NCBI GenBank assembly: GCA_905178155.1
Contig: CAJINV010000010.1
Coordinates: forward strand, 1,633,182-1,697,181
Reading direction: 5' to 3'
DNA from: Amoebophrya sp. A120
Lineage: Eukaryota > Sar > Dinophyceae > Syndiniales > Amoebophryaceae
Length of the DNA stretch: 64,000 nt
The notes beneath the pieces were generated by a model, which had not been told where the DNA came from, ran no database searches, and saw nothing but the letters and a program-made list of their open reading frames with translations. Positions 1 to 9,003 of this stretch are shown piece by piece. Both the position numbers and the translations under genes were made by a program. Position 1 is the first letter of the stretch. Each line of letters opens with the position of its first letter.

Positions 1-435
1 CCGCGAAATTCTCGGCTGCAGAACAGAACGCAGATTCATCTTCATCTCGGTCTCTTCCTTCTCGACGGTCTGACTATGCTGATCAGCGGTGCGGACTTCG
101 CGAATTTCAAGCACCGGGAAAGATCCTTACAGCGCCTAATCCGCAACCTCCGGTGCATCAAGTGCCCGGTGTTCTACACGGCGCATTTAGCGCAGGATTG
201 GAAGCAGAACTGTTTGAAGTTATCTTTGGGGAGAACCTGGACCGAGCAAGCGTGCCACCAAAGGGTTTTCCTGCAAAGGTTACACAACGTAGACATGGCA
301 GGACGACAAGAGAATGCAGGTGAATTGGAACCAGACGCGAGTGTAGTGCTCGCCACGCTGAGCGAGGAGCAGGGGGAAGGCGTGTTGTTGGGAATTGGAA
401 AACGCGGTGTGAAGTTGTTAAATTCGCTGACGTGA
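1..435 (+). CDS. 3' end of an unrecognised gene (partial)
   Basis: The frame is open from the first base of the window and ends at a TGA at 433-435, giving about 144 residues of C-terminus. I recognise no family. Visible features are a basic stretch with a Cys pair (IRNLRCIKC, about residues 42-50) and an acidic, Gly-rich tail ending GVKLLNSLT. A Met at position 76 lies in frame, but the upstream frame is open, so this is more likely an internal exon than the true start. The coding status is supported by a diverged second copy of the last 50 codons at 2987-3145, where the same frame stays open. Exon boundaries to the left cannot be seen. Confidence 0.45.
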   Translation, partial: PRNSRLQNRTQIHLHLGLFLLDGLTMLISGADFANFKHRERSLQRLIRNLRCIKCPVFYTAHLAQDWKQNCLKLSLGRTWTEQACHQRVFLQRLHNVDMAGRQENAGELEPDASVVLATLSEEQGEGVLLGIGKRGVKLLNSLT

Positions 436-780
436 ACTATCGTATTATTTCGTTGTTATCAAGGATTTTGCTTTTGCTGAAATTTAAAGCACATGCTAAG
501 ACTTTTTCAAACTGCGTTCAAATCGCGGTCTGTTGCTTTTGATTTTGTCGCGCAAGTCTGCTACGCAGAATGTGGAGGTGGGCAATAACGTATAGAAAAA
601 CACTTCTGTAGCTCGTCCGAGGATGCTCTTGCTCGTCATAGTTCTAGAAAAGTCTCGTGGAATTATTGCTTTTACTCTTCCGAAGTGAAAATTAGGAGCA
701 TCAACGTGAAACTAACGCGCATCTGTGAAAAAAAAAGTCGCCTCTTCTTGATCTAAGTAGGTATCCTGCCGCCTTCAAAA
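283..780 (+). repeat. Segmental duplication, copy 1
   Basis: From CACAACGTAGACATGG onward this block matches 2987-3470. The match is strong over the last coding codons and weaker in the following noncoding part. Shared landmarks in the same order are a GATTTTGTCGC motif, a CTCGTCATAGT motif and TCTTCTTGATCTA. It spans the end of the first gene and its 3' flank. Confidence 0.6.
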
Positions 781-1357
781 AGAAAACCCATTGGAGTGCC
801 GGCGAAGTTGCATCATGAAAGATCATAGGACTACTTCAATCTGCTTGTCGACAGAAGTGCAGCTCGCAGAATACCGTATGTATAGCCGGCCGCTTTCTTA
901 CAGTGCAGCGGCTCTGGCAGCACAGTTTTCATTTTATTAGTCGCTGACTCTGTCTCTCTCCCTATTCTCGCAGACCCTGAGTCGCGGCCACATAAAAAGC
1001 GTGACTTCTCCCTCGGAAAGGGTTCGAGTTCGAATTCCAATCGGTTGCAGCTGCAATACGTGGGACAAGAAAAAATCAAAATGTAAAATCAAAATAAGTA
1101 GTTCGCTTCATTGTGTGAGGACAGCACACAGGGGATCATACAATTAGAGGGGTTGAGAGAACAACGGGTCGTTGTCCTTAGATGAGAAAGAGCGTTTTCA
1201 CTAGAGGGCTCGAGGGTCGTCGTGGTGAAGTTTAAGAAAACTTTAATTCACCTGATCGCCCGAATCGGCCTACATGGATGTTGTTCTCTTCAGCAGCAAC
1301 ATTGACCCTTAGAGCACCACTTTGTTGTTGTTCTAACCGCAAAGAACTAAAGCGAAA
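436..1357. other. Intergenic, no gene seen
   Basis: AT-moderate sequence between the stop of the partial gene and the start of the small secreted-protein gene. The left part belongs to the duplicated block. I see no conserved reading frame or RNA gene in the rest. Confidence 0.5.
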
Positions 1358-2358
1358 ATGCACGGCTTCGATTCGCTTGTCGGCGGGGGGATTCTCCTCC
1401 TCTTGCTCGAGCTGTTGATGATCGCGGTCGTATCAAATGCAAATATGTATGGGTCTGGGAGGATGCAACTTGTCATGCTAAATCTGAATCATGTAAAAAT
1501 TGCGCTGCATGATTTTGATTGCCCAAAGCAAAATAAGCTGTCCACTTTTGACCTAGTCGAGAGGCAGTTTCTTATGCAGAATAAGCATGATAGAATTAGA
1601 ACTCTCACAGAATCTGTTATGCTATGTCCTGCATACCAGACCTCATGGATCATAGAAAACCTGCATGACAAACCTAGCACTCTTCCAGACCCAGACATAT
1701 ATGCATTTGATAGGTCGTCGCCTACAACAACGAGCTACGCACTGCAAATATGTCTGCGCCTGAAGCGGTCTGTTGTAGTAAACATGCAAAGGCACCACAT
1801 GATAAAACGCACGCGCTCTGTTTGCTAGGTGCAAGCGAACGTTCTGATGCGTGAGCATAGGCATAGCATAGGCTTCCTTGCAAAAGAAGAAGAAACTTGC
1901 AAAAGCCTTTGCGTGCATGCGAGAAGGCCTTCTGATGCGTGGTCGAAAAGATGCATCACAAACAAGGACAAAATTTCAGGACCAGACATGAAATTTTCAG
2001 TGGATACGATGCCGGAAAAACTTCTTCCACCGACATCGCGGCCGATGCCGAGTTCACCGATCCGGTGGGAGAGGAAAACGAAGGGAAGGCATTTTTCGAG
2101 CGGGAGGACGTCGACGGGGAGCTTCATGGAACAACTGCAGACGGTGTGGGAAGAACGTGCATTAGCCAGCACAATGCCTGTAAATGCGAGCAACAGCAGG
2201 AGGACTGGGACGTGGGCAGAGCGAAGAAGGAGAAGAAGTCGGTGTGGAATTGCAAAGAATTGAAACCTGATGAATCTGGTTGCTCCCGGAAGTATTCTCA
2301 ACTGCTGTCAAGGACGTGGTTTTGCACAAAAACCGACAGGTACTACATCAACAAATAA
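1358..2358 (+). CDS. Small secreted protein interrupted by two introners
   Basis: Proposed exons are 1358-1430, 1718-1735 and 2012-2358, joining in frame to 145 residues. Residues 1-25 form a signal peptide or anchor (MHGFDSLVGGG followed by a Leu-rich core). The remainder is acidic and hydrophilic, with five cysteines in the C-terminal half (CISQHNACKC and two single Cys) and a basic KKEKK patch. The first intron is a clear family B introner with a GGTCG repeat. The second is degenerate: it starts TACGCACTGC and ends GTGGATA like family D, with CGAGC/CGATG flanks, so the third exon's left edge is less certain. No known family is recognised. It lies between two copies of a duplicated segment. 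A host-directed effector is possible but is only a guess from size and signal peptide. Confidence 0.5.
1431..1712. mobile_element. Introner, family B
   Basis: Ends TATCAAATGCAAATATG and CATTTGATA form inverted repeats carrying the family signature GGGTCTGG / CCAGACCCAGAC. The flanking repeat GGTCG is identical on both sides. It interrupts the codons after the signal peptide. Confidence 0.85.
1736..2006. mobile_element. Degenerate introner, family D-like or composite
   Basis: The left end (TACGCACTGCAAATATG) resembles family B and the right end (AAATTTTCAGTGGATA) resembles family D. The flanks CGAGC and CGATG are imperfect. Removal joins two in-frame exons. The mixed ends suggest decay or recombination between families. 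Confidence 0.45.
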
Positions 2359-2986
2359 AAGGAGAACCGGAACAGTTCAAAAACATTTGGATTGTCGCTA
2401 AAGCTAAAAGGTGCAGCTCGCCCGATGTGGTGGTCACTCCATTCGTGCTTGAGTGTGAAGCCTTTGATAGAAGTGGATAGCACATCGTAGGTACGTTCTA
2501 CGAGAAGCCAGAAGCTTCGGCAAAGAAAAAAACAACGCGACGGAGAAAAAGGGGCACTGTCGGGTGATCCTTATTTTGTTGCTTTGGAAAGGTTGATTGA
2601 TGTGTTCGTCTTGCTTCTTGGGGAACAGCTGAGAATCTATCTGTTTCGCTCTTTACAGGATCTGACGCCAGTTCAAGTTCTCGTCTCATGATGTATCGGT
2701 AGTTCTTTCCTACAGTGACGCGGAGTGTATCTGACGCCCGTGGTTCCTCTCCTACCGGTCCTAGTCGTTGTATGTTGGTGGTCGTGTAGTTGTGGTAGTC
2801 TTTTGAGTGTTTATAAAAAGCTACTACGCGCACTGTTCACACTTCATATGTAAGTAATATGATCGCTGACTGTGTCATCTTCATGATCATCCACGTTGGT
2901 TCGGGAACAAGAAAATGATCCTCATTTGCCCGTCTCTCTAGCTAACCGCTTCACCTTGATCTCCATGGAAAGCGTTGTAGTAGGAT

Positions 2987-3145
2987 CACAATGTAGACAT
3001 GGCAGGACGACAAGAGAATGAACGTGAATTGGAACCAGACGCGAGTGTGGTGCGCGCCACGCTGAGCGAGGAGCAGGGGGAAGGGGTGTTGTTGGGAATT
3101 GGAAAAAGCGGTGTGAAGTTGTTAAATTCGCTGACGTGTACGTGA
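2987..3145 (+). pseudogene. Truncated copy of the C-terminus of the first gene
   Basis: Fifty-two codons starting at HNVDMAGRQEN match the tail of the gene ending at 435, with a few substitutions (for example AGE to ERE and GKR to GKS). The original stop is replaced by Cys-Thr before a TGA at 3143-3145. The upstream part of the gene is absent, so it is a fragment. A 49-residue product starting at the Met at 2999 cannot be excluded. Confidence 0.55.
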
Positions 3146-3470
3146 TTCATCGGAAGACTTTTATTCTCTTGAAGGTCAACAAGGTAGCTTATACGTAAAT
3201 TACAACGTCGAACGCGAACTGCTAGGTTTTTCAACACTGCATATGCGTTCTTTGGACTTTTTGGTTGTGATTTTGTCGCACAAGGAACTTCTTCTAGCTC
3301 GACGTCTCCTGCGCAAAATGTGTTGGCAAATAAGTACACAAAAACGCAAGCTGCTCGTCATAGTCCTATAAAAGGCTCACTGAATTCAAATTCTTGCTCT
3401 CGAAATGAAAATTACATGGAAGATGAAACTGAATGACTCGGATCTTCTTGATCTACCCTGACACCTCAAA
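2987..3470 (+). repeat. Segmental duplication, copy 2
   Basis: Counterpart of 283-780: the same order of conserved blocks with substitutions and small indels in the noncoding half. Confidence 0.6.
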
Positions 3471-3480
3471 CGAAAACTGT

Positions 3481-4835
3481 TCCAGTTGAAATCATCGAAG
3501 CCGCACAAAAAATATTCTCCAAAGATGACCGACATTATTTCACGAAGCAGCTTTCGGCGGGCAGGAGCTTGTCGAGGCTATCCGGCACAGCGCCGCACCG
3601 CCCGCGTATTGTATGGAGCCCCGCACAATCCACCGCCTGGCTTTGTGGTTGGTCCGTCTTCCTTCGCAAACCCCTGAGGCCGAAACCGCTACCCCGTGAC
3701 CTCGCGCCCGCGCTGAAAGCAGCGCCGGGGGCGGGGCTGATCACAATCAGCCGCGGCGGGCAGCATTGGGCCCGCGGGCGTGCAGCGCAGTATTGGCAGG
3801 CCCGGACACAATGACCCAAGCCGGGGGCGGGCAGCCTCTTACGCCATGCCCGGGGGGGGTTCGTGTGCCCAGCAGTGCGCCCGAGAGCGTCAGGCCCATG
3901 CGGGCCCTTGCCTCCGGGTGCCGGGCAGCCAGGCTCTCGGCCAAAACGGTAGCAACCGCGCGGCAAGCCGTGCCAGCGCCAGCGGTGGGCCATTCAATCG
4001 GGGGGGTTGTGCAACTAACGAGCGAAGTCCTGCACTTAGGGAGGTTGTGCCGGCGCAGCGACGTTTCAGGAGCGGTCGGAGTGTGGTGGCGCCGATTGCT
4101 CCTCGCAGAGCGAGGCGAGAAAGTTGAAATCGTTGATGCGGGCGGGGGCGAAGTTCCGTTATTCATAGGAGATGAAATAACACGCGGCGCGAAGAACTAC
4201 CCCGCAGCGGTCTTGTATACAGCTGCGCCAGCGAGGCGCAGCCATACACTCGCGTGGTTCTGGTTGGCGCCGGTGCCTTCGCTGCATGCATCCACTCGCG
4301 CCCGCACGCCCCGCGCCGCCCGTCGTGAAGCAAGGAAGCGCGCCGGGGGCCGGCGCATATTCACCCGCGCGCCGCAGGGAGCCCCCCACAGGGCCGGCGG
4401 GCCGCCCGGGCCGGCATTTTTTTGCAACCGCAGCAGCCCACCCCAGGGCGCCTGCGTGGTTGTGATTGTGTGGGAGTGTAGGTTGCCCGCCTGCCGGGCG
4501 CGGCGCGCGCACGGTGGCAAGCTAGCAGCGCCCGCGCCCCTGTTGCAGGCGACCCGACCGGGGGCGCCTGTGTGCCCATGAGGCACGGACGCAGGCTGCC
4601 GCCGCCGCTGGTCCGGGCCGGCCGGGCGACTCTCCGAGGCCAGGGCGGTGGGGCATGTTTAGACTATGACTTTGGCCAGCGAGCGAGATTCGAACGATCG
4701 ATCGTGGCTCTGCCCCGTCCCATTTGAGTATGTGTATGACATCATAGATTGATGTGTGCGTGCCCTTCTCCTGTCTCTGTGTTGTATACGCCGACGCGCG
4801 CAAGAGAGAATGAAACGCGCCATGAAATAGATATA
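3481..4835. other. GC-rich block without a recognisable gene
   Basis: Composition changes abruptly to very GC-rich near 3540. Long frames exist in all six frames, as expected when stops are rare, and none shows a known domain. The block runs into the inverted-repeat element that follows. Confidence 0.5.
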
Positions 4836-5909
4836 AGAGGCTGTGCAACAATTGGACCCCCTTTCGCCAAGGCGAAAGGGGGGGGGGGGTAGGTTGGTCC
4901 AATTCCGGAGGACGGGAGCTGGCACCGAGACCCCGACGCAAGGGCGGCGAGGGCTCCCGTCGGTCTCGCCTCACAGACAACAATCGAACGCCCGGCGGCT
5001 CTTCTTCGTGTGGCGCCTTCGCAAGTGGCGGCTATGCGGCTGAGGCTATTCGGTTGGTCGGTAGTAGGCCCACAGGCATACGCAACAAGGCCGAAGCCAT
5101 TTGCCTGCTTTCTATGGGCGAGTCCAGAACCCGGCGCGCCGTAGCATGTGCTTGGGGGCGGGCAGCCCTAGGAGGGCGGGCGCCCGCGGTGTTTTTCTTC
5201 ACAGGCATTCCGGGCAGCAAGGTGCATCGGGGCGATTGCGGGCGCCCCATGTCATGACCCCGGGCTCCCCGTGCTGCTTGGGGGGGTTTGACAAGTCGGC
5301 GGGCATACGGGTTGGGCCCGAAGTTTTTTTGCCCCGTGTTGTGAGGCGCTTGCGGAGGGGGGGGGGCATGCGCGCGCTGTCAGGACCGGCGAGCACAGAC
5401 GTAGGCATGCAGTGTGATGCGAATGTAGTCCGAACGGGCTCGCGCAGCACAAATAAAACGAACCTGCTCGGTTTATCGGCAGCGGGCGCGCGCAGCGCGC
5501 CCCGCAAAATTTGCCACATTAGCATTACGCGCCCGCAACCACAAATAAAACGAACAGAACAACCCTGCTCGGTTTATCGGCAGCGGGCGCGCGCAGCGCG
5601 CCCCGCAAAATTTTCCACATTAGCACTACGCGCCCGCCGCCACAAATAAATAAAACGAACAGAACAAACCTGCTCGGTTTATCGGGAGCGGGCGAGCGCA
5701 GCGCGAATTTTTTTGAATTCCGGCAGCGCGAGCACTGGGCGCAGCTCAGGGCCTGCTCGCAGCGGGCACGCGCACCGCGCCCCGCAATTTTTTTCACTGC
5801 GCACAGCTCCCGGCGAAAGGGGGGGGTGGAGGGGGGAGGTTGGTCTCCAGCGGGCCGCTACCCCCCCTTTCGCCATGGCGAAAGGGGGTCCAATTGTTGC
5901 ACAGCCTCT
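4836..5909. mobile_element. GC-rich element with perfect 33-bp terminal inverted repeats
   Basis: The left arm 4836-4868 begins AGAGGCTGTGCAACAATTGG and ends in CCCCCTTTCGCC. The right arm 5877-5909 is its exact reverse complement. Each arm runs into a small palindrome, TTTCGCC(AA/AT)GGCGAAA, followed by a G-run and a GAGGTTGGT or TAGGTTGGT motif, so the subterminal parts are mirrored too. No transposase frame is evident inside, so it is probably a non-autonomous DNA element. I could not find a convincing target-site duplication. Confidence 0.65.
5447..5700 (+). repeat. Tandem repeat of about 95-100 bp, nearly three copies
   Basis: The unit runs CACAAATAAAACGAAC, CTGCTCGGTTTATCGG, then a palindromic GGGCGCGCGCAGCGCGCCC, then CCACATTAGCA. 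Copies start near 5447, 5540 and 5641. The third diverges after the GC-rich palindrome. It lies inside the 4836-5909 element. Confidence 0.7.
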
Positions 5910-6412
5910 AACTAGTATTCGCGACTTCCATGCTCACGCTGCGACTAAATCAAATCGAGCGTGTGAGAGTTTTCCTTTCGTCCTTTGGTTGTCTGAGATG
6001 AGTGAGGCATCTGGGCCTGGTTACCTACATGCAGATCAGATCAAAGAGCCCTAGAAGAGGTCGTGAATAAATGTTGAAAATGTACTCTAGAACGATCATA
6101 GCTGCTTTCCCACGAGGAACAATCAAGACCTCAAATTTCTACGACTTCAGTCAACCGAGATAGAGATTATTGAGGCCACATTTCTACAACGAAACTTGAT
6201 CTTCATCACATCAATCTCACACAGCTGATTGTCTCACCTCCGCAAAACTACCACATATGGATGCGACGACTTTCTTGTTCTAGCTTTTTCAAGTACCAGC
6301 AGTTTTAGAAAATCCGAACGTACTTAGAAGAGAACGTCATCTTCGTTCTACCACTCGTTTCCTCTAATTTGCTAAAACAACCCTTGCTCCAAAACAAAGA
6401 ACCTCGCCCAGC
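5910..6412. other. Upstream flank of RPB11
   Basis: Composition returns to average after the inverted-repeat element. No gene is seen. It presumably holds the RPB11 promoter, but no element is recognised. Confidence 0.4.
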
Positions 6413-6913
6413 ATGGTGACGCCCGGCCAGATGCAGATGTTTAACAAGCCCGAGGCTTACGAAACGCAGATCCTCGGCAGCAAGTACAAAAACCAGTACG
6501 AGTATGACCCCTCGCAGGAAATTCCCAACGCCGGCGTGTACAAACTCCGGCTCCACGACCACACACTCGGGAACGCACTTCGGATGGAGTTGCTGAAATC
6601 AAAAAAAGTCCTGTTTGCCGGGTACCGGGTTCCCCATCCGTTGTTTCACGAGATAGAGGTGCGGATCCACACGACGCAGGACAGCACGCCGCAGGAGGAG
6701 TTGTTGCACGCGATCGGAAATTTGGAAAACCAAGCGGACTCGCTCTTGCAGCAGTTTGACTCCGAGTTGGATCGATGGGAAGCGGGAAAGCAGTTTGACA
6801 AGCGGGGATTTCCGGAAAGGCAGGAGACGGTGAGTGGGAATAAAAACGTAGTAGAGGGCTTGTACGAGAAGAACCTGTTGACACCGGCGAAAAAGGATCA
6901 GATGGAGATGTGA
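6413..6913 (+). CDS. RPB11: RNA polymerase II subunit RPB11
   Basis: Single exon, 166 residues. RPB11 pairs with RPB3 in the assembly platform of RNA polymerase II in the nucleus. The signature is clear: LHDHTLGNALRMELL (about residues 46-60), then VLFAGYRVPHPL (about 66-77) and the IEVRIHTTQDSTPQEEL strand-helix unit (about 81-97), followed by a C-terminal helix. Yeast and animal RPB11 are about 115-120 residues. This one has an N-terminal extension of several residues and a charged tail of about 40 residues ending KKDQMEM. The HTLGN and VPHPL motifs fit RPB11 better than its Pol I/III counterpart RPAC2. It carries no intron, unlike every other complete gene here. Confidence 0.93.
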   Translation: MVTPGQMQMFNKPEAYETQILGSKYKNQYEYDPSQEIPNAGVYKLRLHDHTLGNALRMELLKSKKVLFAGYRVPHPLFHEIEVRIHTTQDSTPQEELLHAIGNLENQADSLLQQFDSELDRWEAGKQFDKRGFPERQETVSGNKNVVEGLYEKNLLTPAKKDQMEM

Positions 6914-9003
6914 AGACAAGACTACTTTTCAGGAGTTGGATGAGCATGAATAAAAATGGTTCTTGTTTATTTTACTTTGCCTAGTCGGTGTAGAAGTGGT
7001 GAGTCGCTGCTAGTAGAGCCGCACCATTTAGATGTTCCTGCTTCATCTCTGACCAGCGCGCAAAATTACAATCGCTTATACGGTGTTTTTTTGGAAACTA
7101 AATAGTTCTGGATAGTGCAAGAGGGATGAACAGTTGGTCTTCGTGCGCGTCGACCACGTATACGTGTTGCTGCTTGAAACACGGTTGTAGCTCTGACTCT
7201 AGATGATCGCGCCTTTCCAAAGTGAAAGGAGTTGCGAGTAGAAATGGGTTGCAAGTAACAAGCAGAACCTGAACACTCGCGGCAAAGTGTGGTGATAGTT
7301 CCGTTGGAAATATTATGCGCAGAAAAAACCAACACAGTCAGCTACTTCGCACTTGACACTGAATCTAGTACAAGGACAAAAGAAGCTCATGGAGTTGCTG
7401 CAAACACTTTTTTTACATCTGGCACTCGGCGTGCGCTTGTTTGACATTGCTGAAAGCGCCACCACGCGATAGAATTCGGAGGCGAGGGTGTTCTTCAGAA
7501 GAAAAGAAGATAAGTGCCATTTTCGAAGGGGCAGCAGTACAACTACAGCAGTATGATAGAGTCGTCGGTAAACACAAACAGAATCGCATACGCATTCGCT
7601 TATTTTCAAAAGTCGTAGGAAGTACCTAAAAGTAGAACCCTACGCCCTAGTGCTGCTTGGTATCGCGAATCGAAGTCGGATATTGACACGATGTGCATTT
7701 CTTGAGAGAGGCATGGCAAATCGAAATCAGAGCGATAATTGAGGAAAAGCACACATCACCACACAGATTGAGCAATCGCAGTCGGGAGTATTTGGAAACG
7801 TACAAAAAGAAAATGAAATACGGCACCATCGCAATCGCATCGAAATTTTAACTAGAGTCGGTGGCTATTTCAATGAATCGAGGCACTATTCTGGTGCTCT
7901 GAGGGTCAATGATGTTGCTGCAAAGGATAATTCTTGAAGAAGTAGATGACATGCAAAGAAAAAGAACATTTCTGAAGAGCCAACCAAATTTCTAGCTGTT
8001 TTTTCTCTCGCGATTAATGGTTAGAAACAACGGCTGAAACTCGACAACACTCTTGTGCAGGGCTATATGTTTTGTGACAGAAAATATCAAATATCAATCA
8101 ACAATTCGGTTGGAGGGAGATTAATGGACTTTTGAACTACTAGCTCCATACTTGTTTCCCTTTCTGATTCGGTTTGACTTTGAGCTGTAATTTTATGATA
8201 GCATTCATCTTGAAGTTGTGTTGAACTTCCACTTCGACATCTATTTATTTTTATAGTCATCGCTATAAATTCACCAGATATCGAATATTGCTACCAGACA
8301 TAAAAGACCTTGTCGTGTAGCCTCGCAGATTTCGAGAGACGAGACCTGACTCCTGAAGTTCTATCAGGTCAAGTTTCCTTCGGAATTTTCTGAGTGCGAA
8401 CGCGACAGGAGCTTTTGCTTTTCATTTTCATCTCCAAGTTTCATCACGATAACGATATAGACCTTGTTTTACAGCCGGAAATCCGATAAAGTCTCTGGCA
8501 ATAACGACCACGACAACGGCTAGCAGCAGCAGCGAAAGTTTAATATCGGCATTGATTTTCTGCTTCTCCTTTAGTCATTACATAACCAAATTTTCCTCAG
8601 TATCAATCTAAGCTATATTCATCCGCAAGTTGTACGCGATATTCATATTTCTTATTCTTTATTACGGGCGACCTAAACAAGGCGGCGGGTTTTTGTCGAT
8701 AGTTTCTTATCGGCATCATCTTCGCCTTGGAATAAAAGTAAAACCACGACGAGTTTAATTTTCCTAAAATTCTTGTGCAGTATAAGAACCAACACTATCT
8801 GTGAAGTGATTTCTTTAGGAATTTTTTCCAAGAACAGACTGAACGAGCTTGTTTGACGTTTGATAGATGATCCTGCATCGTTTCTTGGGTTACTAGATAT
8901 TTGTGTAGCTTGTCAGCAGCGGCAGTGCCTGCAAATGCACTAGCGGCCTCTAGAAAATACAGATAAGATATTTACTTGCTGCCCTAGTAGAAGCTCCACA
9001 ACA
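6914..9003. other. Intergenic, AT-rich, no gene seen
   Basis: About 2 kb with only short frames and no recognised domain. It contains the RPB11 3' flank and the NDH-2 5' flank. Confidence 0.5.

Larger units (their letters stand above)
2359..3480. other. Intergenic with a duplicated gene tail
   Basis: No gene recognised apart from the duplicated C-terminal fragment at 2987-3145. Short frames on both strands look like chance. Confidence 0.5.

Noticed and set aside
4670-4720. tRNA-like B-box (GTTCGAATC on the minus strand)
   Set aside because: The flanking bases do not form a T-arm stem and no cloverleaf can be drawn.
5447-5700. CRISPR-like array
   Set aside because: Units are about 100 bp with no short repeat and unique spacer pattern; it is a plain tandem repeat in a eukaryotic context.
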